A stretch of 64,000 nucleotides of DNA from Bacteroides sp. GM023 (GTDB taxonomy: Bacteria; Bacteroidota; Bacteroidia; Bacteroidales; Bacteroidaceae): contig NZ_JAAXGE010000010.1 of the NCBI RefSeq assembly GCF_014750685.1, forward strand, positions 156,554 to 220,553, given 5' to 3'. Shown one piece after another: positions 24,048-34,026 of the stretch (the stretch's first letter is position 1; the number at the start of each line of letters is the position of its first letter). The position numbers and the translations under genes are program-made. A model generated the notes under the pieces. The model saw only the letters and a program-made list of their open reading frames with translations. It did no database searches and had not been told where the DNA came from.

Positions 24048-26006
24048 ATGAAAAATTATTGGTTAGCATGCACAATGTTCATTGCAATGGGTATAAGCAG
24101 TTGTGTAGACAGTGATAAAGACTTATACCAGGGGGAACCGGAAAAAGAAATTAATACTTCAAACTTTTCGACAACAAGTACAGTTAATGCTGATATTGAC
24201 TATGCTATCACAAATGCCAAAGTGCCATTTCTTATTTATGATAAAAATCCATTAGAAATAGCAGACGAAAGTCCGACTATGACTATGAACAAAAGTATCA
24301 AACCTTTAGACGGGGGATGGACAGATGAGAATGGAAAATTTACCGGAGAGATAAATTTACCGGCATACGTTTCAGATGTATATATCGTATCAGAAGCATT
24401 TTATGCGCCTGCCTTATTGAAAGGAAGAATTGAAAATGGAACTCTAAAAGTCATAGCTGCATCAGAGGAAACTGAAGAAACCAGGGCAGTGACACGAAAA
24501 ACAAATTCCAGTTATGACGAAAATCGCTTCTCCAAACTAGGATGGTCTACAAAATTAGGACGTTTTGACTCAAGAACAGGAATGATTAAGTATGCCTATG
24601 ACGGAAAAGGAGAGGAAAATAAAAATCTGACACTGACTCAGAAAGAAATGACCAGTTTACGCAGTACCGTATATTCCGTCCTGAATACAATGGGAAGTTG
24701 CCCAAGCGAGTTCCGTACAAATAAGGATTTACGTACTACGGATGATAAAACCGCTATTGTCTTGACATCTATTGGTGGATGGACCTGTTGGAACAGTTCT
24801 TTGGGATATTACTACTATAAAGAAAACGAAGTTCCCGAAAACCTTGATGCTGTAAAGGTATTTACTGTATTCCCCAACACTCAGACTAGTTGGGGGCAAA
24901 GCAACATGAGTTCTCTCCCAAGAGGTGTCAATGAGGGGACTGCCGTAAAATTAAAATATTTTGGCGATAATGGCGAAAAGACGGTAGGGGAAGATTTTCC
25001 AAAAGGATACAGAATTGGCTTTGTGCTGGCATGTAATTCCTGGAATTTCTACTTTACAGGATATGGTACTTACACAGAAACATCTAAATATTTATCTTGC
25101 TCTACTCAGGGACTCAGCCAACCCAAAAACCAGCGTATAAATACACATACCGCAATGTTCAAAGATGCTAATGGCAATGTTGCTATCGCATTTGAAGATT
25201 TCAAAGATGATGAGAACTTCACAGATGTCATATTCGCATTAAAAGCTACCCCTGAAATAACAGACGTTCCGCCTGTTGTAGACACCGATTTGAATACAAC
25301 TATCGAAAAAACGGGAGTTTACGCTTTTGAAGATGAATGGCCAGCTGCAAAAGATTATGATATGAATGATGTAGTGGCACAATATACTTATCAAAAGACA
25401 TTTGATGTAAACAACAAAATTCTAAAAGAGTCATTTACATTTAAAACTTTTGCAAATTGGGCCTTATATAATAATGGACTGGGAGTTATACTCAACAGCA
25501 CAGGAATGCCTACACCGGCGGATTCAATAAAGTATAGTGGAGACGAGAAATTTGCATTAACCAAGTTCACTCACGAGGACGGAAATGTTGTTATTCTAAC
25601 AAAAAATGTAAAAGAAAAAATTAATGCCGAATATAAAGTTGCATTCGACTATGGCAAAGAATCCCAAAAGGCGAAAGAAACAAGCGTTAATCCATTTATA
25701 TTCCGGGAATCAGGCAATAATTTGCGACGCGAAATCCATTGCCCTTTACAAAGACCTACTAATAAAGTAGATATGTCTTTCTTTGGAACAATGGATGACT
25801 GTTCAGTACCCGAAAAAGGAGTATACTATATATCCGATTCAGAAAATATATATCCTTTCGCTTTCTACTTGGACAATGCTACAGTAGAAGATATAGCACC
25901 TCTTTTAGATAGAAGCAATGAGCAGAAAGCTATCAGTGAACTTTATCCTGATTTCATAAATTGGGCTAAATTGGGTAAAAATCCTGACTGGTATAAGAAG
26001 AAATAA
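24048..26006 (+). CDS. LruC-domain lipoprotein
   Basis: 652 residues from 24048 (MKNYWLACTMFIAMGIS). An in-frame upstream ATG would put 22 extra residues before the signal peptide and inside the leader. Lipobox GISSC at about residue 18 is followed by VDSDKD. The C-terminal half has YAFEDEWPAAKDYDMNDVV (about residue 424), the hallmark of the LruC domain, a calcium-binding-like module found in large secreted Bacteroidetes and Leptospira lipoproteins. A DUF4114-like part with KGYRIGFVLACNSWN precedes it. Probably surface-exposed; the binding partner is unknown. It stands alone, with a terminator after it. Confidence 0.85.
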   Translation: MKNYWLACTMFIAMGISSCVDSDKDLYQGEPEKEINTSNFSTTSTVNADIDYAITNAKVPFLIYDKNPLEIADESPTMTMNKSIKPLDGGWTDENGKFTGEINLPAYVSDVYIVSEAFYAPALLKGRIENGTLKVIAASEETEETRAVTRKTNSSYDENRFSKLGWSTKLGRFDSRTGMIKYAYDGKGEENKNLTLTQKEMTSLRSTVYSVLNTMGSCPSEFRTNKDLRTTDDKTAIVLTSIGGWTCWNSSLGYYYYKENEVPENLDAVKVFTVFPNTQTSWGQSNMSSLPRGVNEGTAVKLKYFGDNGEKTVGEDFPKGYRIGFVLACNSWNFYFTGYGTYTETSKYLSCSTQGLSQPKNQRINTHTAMFKDANGNVAIAFEDFKDDENFTDVIFALKATPEITDVPPVVDTDLNTTIEKTGVYAFEDEWPAAKDYDMNDVVAQYTYQKTFDVNNKILKESFTFKTFANWALYNNGLGVILNSTGMPTPADSIKYSGDEKFALTKFTHEDGNVVILTKNVKEKINAEYKVAFDYGKESQKAKETSVNPFIFRESGNNLRREIHCPLQRPTNKVDMSFFGTMDDCSVPEKGVYYISDSENIYPFAFYLDNATVEDIAPLLDRSNEQKAISELYPDFINWAKLGKNPDWYKKK

Positions 26007-26031
26007 TTAATATAGAGACACAAGAGGGCAG

Positions 26032-26065
26032 AAAAAGCTGAAAGACAGTATCTTTCAGCTTTTTT
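26032..26065. terminator. Bidirectional terminator between LruC and ClC genes
   Basis: A 14-bp stem with A/T runs at both ends (26032-26045 with 26051-26064) and a 5-nt loop, between convergent genes. Confidence 0.9.
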
Positions 26066-26082
26066 GTCATTGTATAAACTAT

Positions 26083-27654
26083 CTAATAAATATTCGCCAT
26101 ACTCACCAAAGGCTCATACAGTTTCTCTATATCTTGTGAATCCATTTCTATCTGTACCTGGTCACCAGGCATCAGTTTCTGTCCTTTAGGCGTCCAGTTT
26201 TTCCGGTCACGATGGACATTTATGATAACACAACGTTCGGGTAAGCGAAGTTCATCGACTGTCTTCCCATCCATATAAGAGCCGCTCATAACTTCTACTG
26301 ATAAAGTATAACGTGCTTCTTCTGTAAATGCAGGCGAATGAATCATATCCTCATATAGAATCACATTGAAAGGTTTTATCTGAAGCATCTCTGTGAAGTA
26401 ATATGTTAACCCTCCTACTACGATAGAAGGATAAAAAACTTCCAAGTGTCCTGTAATCTCGGTTATCAGGACGATAGCCGTCAACGGAGTACGCACTACT
26501 GCTACCAGGAAAGAGGACATACAGATCAGCATAATATAACTGATATTCTCATAGGCGATGACTCCTTGTTGAACCATAATCAATGCAACTATTTGTCCGA
26601 GAAGCCCGCCTGTCACCAGTGTAGGAATAAAACTTCCTCCCGGCAACCCCGAAGAAAAGGAAAAGATACTAAAGACGAAATGGAGTAGCATCATGCCGAC
26701 AATCCAAAGAATATGCGTATCAGGATTCATCGCTTGCGAAAGCAGGAACTGCTCTCCTCCCCCGGTCAGATTGACTTCGGCCATAGAAATCAAAAAAGCG
26801 ATAAAGAGCAGATATAACATTTTCACGTATTCAGGATGCTTGATGGCAGGATAAATGCGTTTCACCTGAAGGGTAGTGACAGAAAAGAACTTCCCGAAAA
26901 TAGAGACTATTGCTGCCAACAAAAGAAAAAGTTTCACCTGATCGCCAAAAGTCATTCCCGGCACAATGGCATCAATATGAAAGTAAGGATTGATTGGAAA
27001 AATCCAACTGGCAACTCCGCCTGCCACTACTCCTGCTAAGATTGTGGTAATAGCAGTCTTCGGAGCATCGAAACGTTCAATGGATTCAATAACCAACAAG
27101 GATGAAGCCAATGGTGCGGCAAAAGCCGCTGCTAATCCGGCGCCCGCACCGGCAGCCAACAATTGTTTCCGTTCACCGGAAAGGACTCTCCCCCATTTGG
27201 AAACCAGGCATCCTACATAAGAACCAATCTGCACAGAAGGCCCTTCACGCCCTAAAGAAAGTCCTGTACTCAATGCCAGTATACCACCTACAAATTTAGA
27301 AACCAGTTCGATAAAAGGATGTTTATATGCCACTCTCCCATTGATAACTCCACGAGTTTGCGGAATACCTCCACCTGTTATCAGAGGCATTTTTTTCACC
27401 AGCCAGGAGACAAAGACAAGAATGCCCCACATCAACAGAAAAAGAGGAAGATACCAATACCACTTGGGATGGGAATTAAAGAAATCATGGCGAAGGTTAA
27501 AGAAGAATTGTAGCAGATAATGGTAAGGCACGGCAATAAGTCCCGTCAGTAATCCCACAAAGATACTGACAAAGTAAAGCCGGGCATCAATTAACTTCAG
27601 TTTAAAGATTCGCCAACGACCCTTATCTTTCAATTTACTGACAAGATTAAGCAT
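26083..27654 (-). CDS. ClC-family chloride transporter with C-terminal TrkA-C domain
   Basis: 523 residues, about 11 hydrophobic segments, inner membrane. ClC signatures are present: GGGIPQTRG, GLSLGREGPSVQIG (gating glutamate in GREGP) and GLPGGSFIPTLVTGG. LLVIESIERF carries the glutamate that passes protons in exchangers, so a Cl-/H+ antiporter is more likely than a channel. The last ~70 residues (YTLSVEVMSGSYMDGKTVDE, LMPGDQVQIEMDSQD) form a TrkA-C-like regulatory domain in place of CBS domains, a common Bacteroidetes arrangement. It may serve acid resistance or halide balance. A single gene convergent with the LruC gene. Confidence 0.93.
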   Translation of the reverse strand: MLNLVSKLKDKGRWRIFKLKLIDARLYFVSIFVGLLTGLIAVPYHYLLQFFFNLRHDFFNSHPKWYWYLPLFLLMWGILVFVSWLVKKMPLITGGGIPQTRGVINGRVAYKHPFIELVSKFVGGILALSTGLSLGREGPSVQIGSYVGCLVSKWGRVLSGERKQLLAAGAGAGLAAAFAAPLASSLLVIESIERFDAPKTAITTILAGVVAGGVASWIFPINPYFHIDAIVPGMTFGDQVKLFLLLAAIVSIFGKFFSVTTLQVKRIYPAIKHPEYVKMLYLLFIAFLISMAEVNLTGGGEQFLLSQAMNPDTHILWIVGMMLLHFVFSIFSFSSGLPGGSFIPTLVTGGLLGQIVALIMVQQGVIAYENISYIMLICMSSFLVAVVRTPLTAIVLITEITGHLEVFYPSIVVGGLTYYFTEMLQIKPFNVILYEDMIHSPAFTEEARYTLSVEVMSGSYMDGKTVDELRLPERCVIINVHRDRKNWTPKGQKLMPGDQVQIEMDSQDIEKLYEPLVSMANIY

Positions 27655-27741
27655 TCAGCAAAGTTTCATTGTTTTATACGCATGACATACAACAATCAAA
27701 ACCCTGCTGTGGTTTCAGACAAATGAAGATTTAATTTCCGA

Positions 27742-30480
27742 TCAGCGCCCCATAAGATTCAGACGCAGGATAGCGTGTACCATAAAATAAGATCCCAATG
27801 CATTGTAATCCGTGTCACGGATAGAGGTAGCCGTTATCGTTCGTATCATCGAAACATCCTGATGGAGCATATCATATATCTTGAAGCGGAGCAGTAACTG
27901 TTTCCGCTTCAGAAATGCTCTCGACAATTGAGAGTTCCACATCAGATTCTCACGGGCATAGCCTTCATATCCATAGCCGGAACGTTGGAAATAGGTGAGG
28001 TCACTATACAATTCGATTCCCCATGGAAGGTAATATTGCACTTCCGTTCCGAAACGATAATCATACGTTTCGGTGCGTGTCTCCTTCACGTTGTTATGCG
28101 AATTATTATAAAGCAATTCGGCGCGTGCACTAATTTCCATCTGCTTCGTCCGATATGTTAATTGCAAGCGTTGGCGGGCAGTGAGATGTTTCACCGTATT
28201 TTTCACGGGAGCTTCTTTATTGATAGTAGTATATCCGTTTTGGTTCCGGTATTGCAGATAGGAATAGGTACGGAATATCCAGCTTCGGTTCTTGAAAGGA
28301 GTATTCAGCGAAAAAGAGCCCAGGGCACGCCAGTTTCCGTTCAGATTGAGTGGCGTAGTGGTTCGTACACCTGTTTCACTATCATAGGTCACTTGGTTGG
28401 TTACGTTGTTTATAGTATTCTCGACTAAAGCGGTAGCAACCATATTTCGCTGATGCTTCGCATTATAAGAATTGAAATTTAACGTAAATGTGTTTGTATA
28501 AGAAGGTTTCAGAGAAGGGTTACCCACTCTGATATTCAAAGGATTGGTATTATCCGTCACCGGTTGAAGATCACGTATATTGGGTTGACGGCTTTTACCC
28601 CGATATACAATCTGCAAACGGGTACGCTTGGAAAACTTATAACGGAAGTTGACGGTAGGAGAAAAATTAAAGACTGATCTTTCCAACTGATTTTCCGGGT
28701 CATCCTTCAAGATGGAATGGCTTACGGACTTCTGTGGTTCAAAGTCTGCACCAATATTATAATTATATTTCTTACGCGAAGTACGGATAGCAACATTAAA
28801 CAGGTGATTACTGTATTGGTTCTCAAATTGATTACTTGCTTCTTCATCATAATCAGGTGTAAACTCTTCCAGTGCCTGATCCCAGTTGTAGACGAAATGG
28901 TCGGAGTTGTTCACACGATATTGATAACTATAACGGAACTGAAGAAAATGTAGCCAGGGCAACGGTTCTACATAGACCAATTGCAGCCGATAATTATAAC
29001 CGTCTACATCATCTTCTATCTTTTGATTTTGAACTTTTTCTGTATTATTCTTGAAATAGTGGGTGGTAGAAAGATTCTTCCTGTCGGTTGAAGAAGCGTT
29101 AGTGCCATAATCCACTTTCAAAGCCACGTTTCTTCCCATCCGGCTAAGTTTCCGGCTAAGTTGCAACATCATCGTCATATTGTATGAGGAATTATGATTT
29201 GTTCCCGATGATTCTTTCTCGTTGAGCAGAACATCATTTCCCCACCCTTGCTGGAATCCTTCATTAGTCCTGTCATTAACGGCTGTACGATATTGAGGAC
29301 GGAAAATCAATGTGGTAACCGAATCCATTTTCCATTCCAAAAATACGTTCGCTATCAGATTGTCATTTTTCAGACGATTGCGCCCGGTGCTCTGAGTAAT
29401 TGAATTATCCGCCCGAAGGAAATTGTCAACGGTCGTACGACTATCTTCCAGACGATCTGTTCCCACATATTGAATATTCGAACGGAATTTAACCCGTTGC
29501 CAGTCATAAGTGGCGTTGACTCCCAAAGAACGGGAAGTAGTCAGTCCTTTTTGCGTACGCAGATTACCGCTGGAACTAGCAGACTCTCTTTGCACTTCAG
29601 AAAACCCTTGATTATTTGTATTGTTCAGGTTTCCGATAACTGTCAGTTGGGAATTGTCTTGAAAACGATTCAAGGTATTGGCAAGCTCGTAACGGTCTTT
29701 ACTGCCATATCCGCCCATGAAATTTTCCATCCAACCGCGTTTCATATTCTTCTTTACCGATAAATCAAGAATCATTTCTTCTTCTCCATCGTCAATACCA
29801 GTAAGACGTGCCAAATCGGATTTACGCTCGTATGCTTTCAGTTTCTCTATCATTTCCACAGGAAGATTCTTGAGTGCCGCTTTCGGGTCATCGGAGAAGA
29901 ATTCTTTGCCGTCCACCAGTATCTTCTTCACTTCCTTTCCGTGAATCAGAAGTTTTCCATCCGCGTCAATTTCCCCTCCGGGAAGTTGTTTTACTAAATC
30001 TTCGAGCATTGAGCCTTCGGGGGTACGATAAGCTGACGCATTAAAGACGGTTGTATCTTCTTCGGTCACTGCCATTGGTGCCTGCCCCACTACGACAGTC
30101 TCATCCAAAGCTATTACTTCCAAAGTCAAAGGTATATCCCCTAAAGTTTTTTTATTTGTTGCGGATGAAACCGCACGATAGACCGGAGCATATCCGATAA
30201 AAGAAACATGAAGTAATAAAGACTTATTCTTGGGAGTGGTGACGGCTAACTGGAATTTACCCTGTGCATCGGTTGCCCCTCCCGCCAACATTGCACTATC
30301 CGGTAAAGCCAAAAGCCGGACCGTAGCAAACGGCACCGGCTGGTAGGTTTCGGAGTCAACAACACGTCCGGCAAAACGCTCTCCACCGGACTGCGCATAA
30401 GCAGCCAAACTAATCAGTATGAAGACATAACAACTAATCAAACGGTACTGAAAAGAATACATACGGCTGTCTATGTTCAA
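27742..30480 (-). CDS. TonB-receptor-like outer membrane protein (OMP_b-brl_3 type)
   Basis: 912 residues. Signal peptide ends AAYAQ (residue ~29; a second possible start is Met7). A carboxypeptidase-like regulatory domain (RVVDSETYQPVPFATVRLL) is followed by a plug-like domain (MLEDLVKQLPGGEIDADGKL, KILVDGKEFFSDDPKAALKN) and a large beta-barrel ending AILRLNLMGR. The barrel belongs to the group often annotated outer membrane beta-barrel family protein rather than classical SusC. No SusD partner. It is the last gene of the ECF sigma operon starting at 32021, so it is likely regulated by that sigma factor. The substrate is unknown. Confidence 0.88.
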   Translation of the reverse strand: MNIDSRMYSFQYRLISCYVFILISLAAYAQSGGERFAGRVVDSETYQPVPFATVRLLALPDSAMLAGGATDAQGKFQLAVTTPKNKSLLLHVSFIGYAPVYRAVSSATNKKTLGDIPLTLEVIALDETVVVGQAPMAVTEEDTTVFNASAYRTPEGSMLEDLVKQLPGGEIDADGKLLIHGKEVKKILVDGKEFFSDDPKAALKNLPVEMIEKLKAYERKSDLARLTGIDDGEEEMILDLSVKKNMKRGWMENFMGGYGSKDRYELANTLNRFQDNSQLTVIGNLNNTNNQGFSEVQRESASSSGNLRTQKGLTTSRSLGVNATYDWQRVKFRSNIQYVGTDRLEDSRTTVDNFLRADNSITQSTGRNRLKNDNLIANVFLEWKMDSVTTLIFRPQYRTAVNDRTNEGFQQGWGNDVLLNEKESSGTNHNSSYNMTMMLQLSRKLSRMGRNVALKVDYGTNASSTDRKNLSTTHYFKNNTEKVQNQKIEDDVDGYNYRLQLVYVEPLPWLHFLQFRYSYQYRVNNSDHFVYNWDQALEEFTPDYDEEASNQFENQYSNHLFNVAIRTSRKKYNYNIGADFEPQKSVSHSILKDDPENQLERSVFNFSPTVNFRYKFSKRTRLQIVYRGKSRQPNIRDLQPVTDNTNPLNIRVGNPSLKPSYTNTFTLNFNSYNAKHQRNMVATALVENTINNVTNQVTYDSETGVRTTTPLNLNGNWRALGSFSLNTPFKNRSWIFRTYSYLQYRNQNGYTTINKEAPVKNTVKHLTARQRLQLTYRTKQMEISARAELLYNNSHNNVKETRTETYDYRFGTEVQYYLPWGIELYSDLTYFQRSGYGYEGYARENLMWNSQLSRAFLKRKQLLLRFKIYDMLHQDVSMIRTITATSIRDTDYNALGSYFMVHAILRLNLMGR

Positions 30481-30532
30481 ATTGTGTTGATTTAGTAAAA
30501 TACAACTCTAATAAAAAACCTAATCTTTGCTT

Positions 30533-31102
30533 TTAGCTCTGACGCGGAGCACGAGGTTTTTGTCCCTGGTGATGATGTCCTTGTCCGGGCTTCTGTCCTT
30601 TTCTGCGGTCAAATTCTTTTTTGAATTTATTCGCATTGCTTTTCTCTTGCTGATAAATCTTCATTATCTGCTTTTGAGAAAGTATCTTGCTGAATTCATT
30701 GTAATACTTTTCACGAATATCCAGCATCTTACGGCTTTGAGTAAACTGATTTTTCAGCATCGTCGCAATTTCCGCATCAGTCATGGACGGTCTTTGACCT
30801 TCCTTCTTTGCGTCCACTTCCGTACCCTGTGGCTTTTCTGCTCTTGGTTTACGGTTCATCATACGACATTCACGCAGTTCTTTCAGATATTTCTCGTAAA
30901 CCGGAGTAAACTTGGCGGCTGTTGCATCATCCAGCATCAGTGTTTTCACCATCTGATTGGTTTGCATCTGCATCATTTGTTCCTGTGTAGGACGTTGTTT
31001 TCTCTCTTTATTGTCCTTATTCTGGGCAGAAAGGGTCATCTGACTTCCCATCAAAAGGGCAGCCAAAATTACATAAATAAACTTCATCTTCATAATCTTC
31101 AC
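30533..31102 (-). CDS. CpxP/Spy-like periplasmic protein
   Basis: 189 residues (or 185 from a second Met at 31090) with signal peptide ending LSAQ. The mature part is helical and highly basic, with TQEQMMQMQTNQMVKTLMLD, FTPVYEKYLKELRECRM and MLDIREKYYNEFSKILSQKQ, a pattern like the helical hook proteins CpxP/Spy and DUF4890. The tail is rich in Lys, Arg, Gln and Pro (RRKGQKPGQGHHHQG). Family role: periplasmic chaperone or stress sensor. It lies between the anti-sigma-like gene and the outer membrane protein, which suggests envelope-stress feedback. Confidence 0.8.
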   Translation of the reverse strand: MKIMKMKFIYVILAALLMGSQMTLSAQNKDNKERKQRPTQEQMMQMQTNQMVKTLMLDDATAAKFTPVYEKYLKELRECRMMNRKPRAEKPQGTEVDAKKEGQRPSMTDAEIATMLKNQFTQSRKMLDIREKYYNEFSKILSQKQIMKIYQQEKSNANKFKKEFDRRKGQKPGQGHHHQGQKPRAPRQS

Positions 31103-31126
31103 GTTTTTAATAATTGATTGAGTTAC

Positions 31127-31477
31127 TTAATTCAAAAATATATCGTTTTCAGAGAAGCTGACGAGCTCTTCCAACTCCTCATCCGATAATTCTTTAATCC
31201 ATTTATCCGCATCTGTACCATTGCTCCTGTCGGCAGCCAGCACATTCGAAGGTGATTTGGTTTCATCTGTCTGATGCAAAGACGGAACAAATAAAAGTCC
31301 TGTCAACATGGCCGCTAAAGCGATTACCGTAGAAACAATCAACTTCATATGGGATTTACGCTGCTGTTTAACTCCGGCACGTTCCATCACCTTTCGTTGC
31401 ACATCCTCAAAAAATCCGTCAGGAGTGCGGTAAGGTGTCCGTTTACCAATATCGTCGAAATCAAAATCCTTTTTCAT
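31127..31477 (-). CDS. Single-pass membrane protein, probable anti-sigma factor
   Basis: 116 residues. A cytoplasmic N-terminal part (RTPYRTPDGFFEDVQRKVME) resembles the short N-terminal motif of Bacteroidetes anti-sigma-like proteins, one membrane segment (LIVSTVIALAAMLTGLLFV, about residues 47-65) follows, and a short acidic outer part has KWIKELSDEELEELVSF. It starts 4 nt after the sigma factor gene, the usual place for its regulator. No zinc-binding ZAS motif was seen. It probably holds the sigma factor inactive until an envelope signal. Confidence 0.75.
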   Translation of the reverse strand: MKKDFDFDDIGKRTPYRTPDGFFEDVQRKVMERAGVKQQRKSHMKLIVSTVIALAAMLTGLLFVPSLHQTDETKSPSNVLAADRSNGTDADKWIKELSDEELEELVSFSENDIFLN

Positions 31478-31481
31478 CGTC

Positions 31482-32021
31482 CTATCTATTTAATATATAT
31501 TCCTTTATCTTATCTTTTGCATAATGGTAGTTCACTTTCAGTGTATCCACTTTACTGTCCAATATCCGTGCTATCTCTTCGTATTCGAGTTCATCGTAAT
31601 AGCGTAAGTTGAACACGAGCCGCTGCTTTTCCGGCAGACTCAAAATGGCTTCCTGAAACTTCACTGCCAGTCCGTTTTCATAATCAATATAATCGGAAGC
31701 CTGCAATTTGCTCATCAGTTCTTCCTGAATCTCTTCCGAAGCGATGGCCCCTTCTTCTTTCCGCCCATTCAACAGACGCAGACTTTCATTGGTCGCTATC
31801 CGGTAAATCCAGGTACTCAAAGAACTTTCACTGCGAAACTGCTCCAAATGTCGGAACACGCGAATAAATACTTCCTGAAGTACGTCTTCCGCATCTTCGT
31901 GAGATACGACCAGTCTACGGATATAATTATATATCGGTTCCTGAAAAGCGTCCATCAACATCTTGAATCCCCGTTCGCGATTCGAGGTACAAGCTTCCCG
32001 GATTTTATTCTCATTTATCAT
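31482..32021 (-). CDS. ECF RNA polymerase sigma factor
   Basis: 179 residues. Region 2: YIRRLVVSHEDAEDVLQEVF and RSESSLSTWIYRIATNESLR, binding core polymerase and the -10 element. Region 4: ILSLPEKQRLVFNLRYYDEL and YEEIARILDSKVDTLKVNYH, a helix-turn-helix for the -35 element. The length is right for an ECF sigma-70 factor. First gene of a four-gene operon with a putative anti-sigma protein, a CpxP/Spy-like protein and an outer membrane protein, suggesting control of envelope homeostasis. Probably autoregulated. Confidence 0.95.
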   Translation of the reverse strand: MINENKIREACTSNRERGFKMLMDAFQEPIYNYIRRLVVSHEDAEDVLQEVFIRVFRHLEQFRSESSLSTWIYRIATNESLRLLNGRKEEGAIASEEIQEELMSKLQASDYIDYENGLAVKFQEAILSLPEKQRLVFNLRYYDELEYEEIARILDSKVDTLKVNYHYAKDKIKEYILNR

Positions 32022-32219
32022 TTGTTCTTTTTCTGAGCTTTGATTATTAGAACGCAGAAAGGTGGGGAAGTTAAATAGGGGATTCTGCTTTTTGCTTTTA
32101 TTAACGTGAAAAGTAGAAAAGAGAGCGTATATATGAATGGAGAAAGCGCTTCCATAGCCTCATCAAAGACTATGAAAACGCTTTAAATAACTTATTTATA
32201 AGCTACGTACAAAAAGTGT

Positions 32220-32396
32220 TTACCAAAACTTATTATGTTCCGCGCTATATTCAAAACCTACGGATTTCAACTGATTCACCAGTTCGTCCTTATTTACGTC
32301 CATATCTTCGCAAAGTTCATCAAGCGAAGAATAGCAATCTCTCAATTTCATATTGACAACACTGAACAGCATCATCGGGTCTTTGGGTAATTCCAT
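32220..32396 (-). CDS. DUF4250 domain protein
   Basis: 58 residues from 32396 (MELPKDPMMLFSVVNMKLRD); the upstream ATG at 32405 would add only three residues. The pattern SSLDELCEDMDVNKDELVNQ followed by a C-terminal EYSAEHNKFW is characteristic of DUF4250, a small cytoplasmic family common in Bacteroidetes and Firmicutes. A helix-turn-helix-like fold is likely; the function is unknown. Monocistronic between two sigma operons. Confidence 0.88.
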   Translation of the reverse strand: MELPKDPMMLFSVVNMKLRDCYSSLDELCEDMDVNKDELVNQLKSVGFEYSAEHNKFW

Positions 32397-32457
32397 AACA
32401 TACAATCTTTTAAACCGGGTGCAAAGTTACAGCAATCTCATTGAATGGCAAAACAAA

Positions 32458-34005
32458 TCAATCACCTATTTCTTCTATCTTTAAAGAGACTTTTTCTATC
32501 AGCTTGCTGATTTCAGCTTCCAGAGGGATGATGTTGAACTCTTTCCAGAAATTCTCGTCATACTTGAAGTTCGTATCGGAGAAGATAGTACGGGTAGATA
32601 GCCTGTCAATACGAGGAAAGGCTGTCACTTGTTCCGTATCCACCTTACAGGTAATCATCTCGAACCAAATATGCAGGTCACGGCTGCCAAACAGCATCCC
32701 CCTATGTTTCACCTTAAAATAAAGGTCTCCACGGATATGATGGATATAATAAGTTCCCTGCCACGGTTTATAAGAAATAGTATATACTACTTTTTGAGGA
32801 ATCATCCGGATGTTGCGCGTGCGCCTTTCTACGAACATTCCGGCGGCATCTTTTACATATTTAGGATGAACTTCAAGGCGGGCTTGCAATAAAGCGCACG
32901 TTTCAGAATCAAGAAACAGTTCGCCACAGAAAAGAGGTTCGGTAATGTCTTTTCTTGGTTCGAAATGCACAATATTCACAAAGCGATTATCCAGGAATGT
33001 CATTCCTTCCGAGGTATAGACATATGTGTTATTCTCTATATTGGGAATCATAAATGCAGGCATATCTTTAATCAGATCCATTTGCAGACAAGCCTGGATT
33101 CCGGATTTTACCTTCACAAGCAGGCTATCCTTCACTTCGACATTACTAAGCCGGCTCATCTTCAATAACTTCACTTGGTCAGACAGTAAAGAAGAAGAGA
33201 ATGTCTTATAGACCTTAAAGACTCCTTCTGACAGATTTTGGAATTTATTCTTCAACTGGACACCTTCGCGGTAGAAGGTTGTCAGATATACGGGAGAATG
33301 CGAATAATTTCGTTCCCTGCGTTCTATCATTTCCCGCAGCAGCTTCCTGGGATCACTTCTACGGATGACGACTTCCTGCAAAGGGACTACTTTCGGTTCG
33401 AGATTAAGTATGTTGTGCCGACCTAGCAGCATGGAGAGTTCTATATCCTGTGAAATATAACCTATATGTGAAAAAGCAACCGGTGCTTGCTTTAAAGAAT
33501 CCGGCAAGGACAGTTTAAAATCTCCGTCTTGATTGGTGATACTGCCTACGGATGTTCCCCGCACCCCGACCGTAGCGGAAGGTATAGGAACTCCGGTTTC
33601 CTTATCCAGTAGAGTACCGGCAATAATTAAATTTACAGTTTGCTGAAGCGGAAGAGAGTCTTGTAATGTCCGGAAATCTTGTCCGGAAGGAGAAGTTATC
33701 AGGATATGAGTACCGATAACCTTAAATTCAAGGTCAGTATCTCCTATTATATCGTAGACAGCCTGACGAATGGTACGCTTTCCTTCTTTTATTTTCACCA
33801 CTACGTCATTGTCTATGACTTTACTATCATAAATAAACATATATCCTGATTGTTGGGAAACATCCCCCAACAGTGAATATACCGTTGCTTTCGTTTTAGG
33901 TAACCGGACTATTTGCTCCAACACATCCTCCCCATCTGCTCTCATCGTATCAAATCCGAAAAAGAGCAGGAACAGAATAGAAAGATAGTAATAAGCCGGT
34001 TTCAT
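32458..34005 (-). CDS. STN + carboxypeptidase-like regulatory domain protein without a barrel
   Basis: 515 residues. Signal peptide (ending TMRADG), then an STN domain (about 35-105: VYSLLGDVSQQSGYMFIYD), then a carboxypeptidase-like regulatory domain (about 130-205: AGTLLDKETGVPIPSATVGV). The rest is a large alpha/beta domain (REMIERRERNYSHSPVYLTT, FCGELFLDSETCALLQARLE) shared with the 35485-36744 product. In FecA-type transducers the STN domain signals to FecR, and sigma and FecR genes lie directly upstream here. But the plug and barrel are missing, so this is not a transporter. It may be a sensor or target in the periplasm. Confidence 0.82.
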   Translation of the reverse strand: MKPAYYYLSILFLLFFGFDTMRADGEDVLEQIVRLPKTKATVYSLLGDVSQQSGYMFIYDSKVIDNDVVVKIKEGKRTIRQAVYDIIGDTDLEFKVIGTHILITSPSGQDFRTLQDSLPLQQTVNLIIAGTLLDKETGVPIPSATVGVRGTSVGSITNQDGDFKLSLPDSLKQAPVAFSHIGYISQDIELSMLLGRHNILNLEPKVVPLQEVVIRRSDPRKLLREMIERRERNYSHSPVYLTTFYREGVQLKNKFQNLSEGVFKVYKTFSSSLLSDQVKLLKMSRLSNVEVKDSLLVKVKSGIQACLQMDLIKDMPAFMIPNIENNTYVYTSEGMTFLDNRFVNIVHFEPRKDITEPLFCGELFLDSETCALLQARLEVHPKYVKDAAGMFVERRTRNIRMIPQKVVYTISYKPWQGTYYIHHIRGDLYFKVKHRGMLFGSRDLHIWFEMITCKVDTEQVTAFPRIDRLSTRTIFSDTNFKYDENFWKEFNIIPLEAEISKLIEKVSLKIEEIGD

Positions 34006-34026
34006 TTTTTTTAATTTTAAAGAGTC

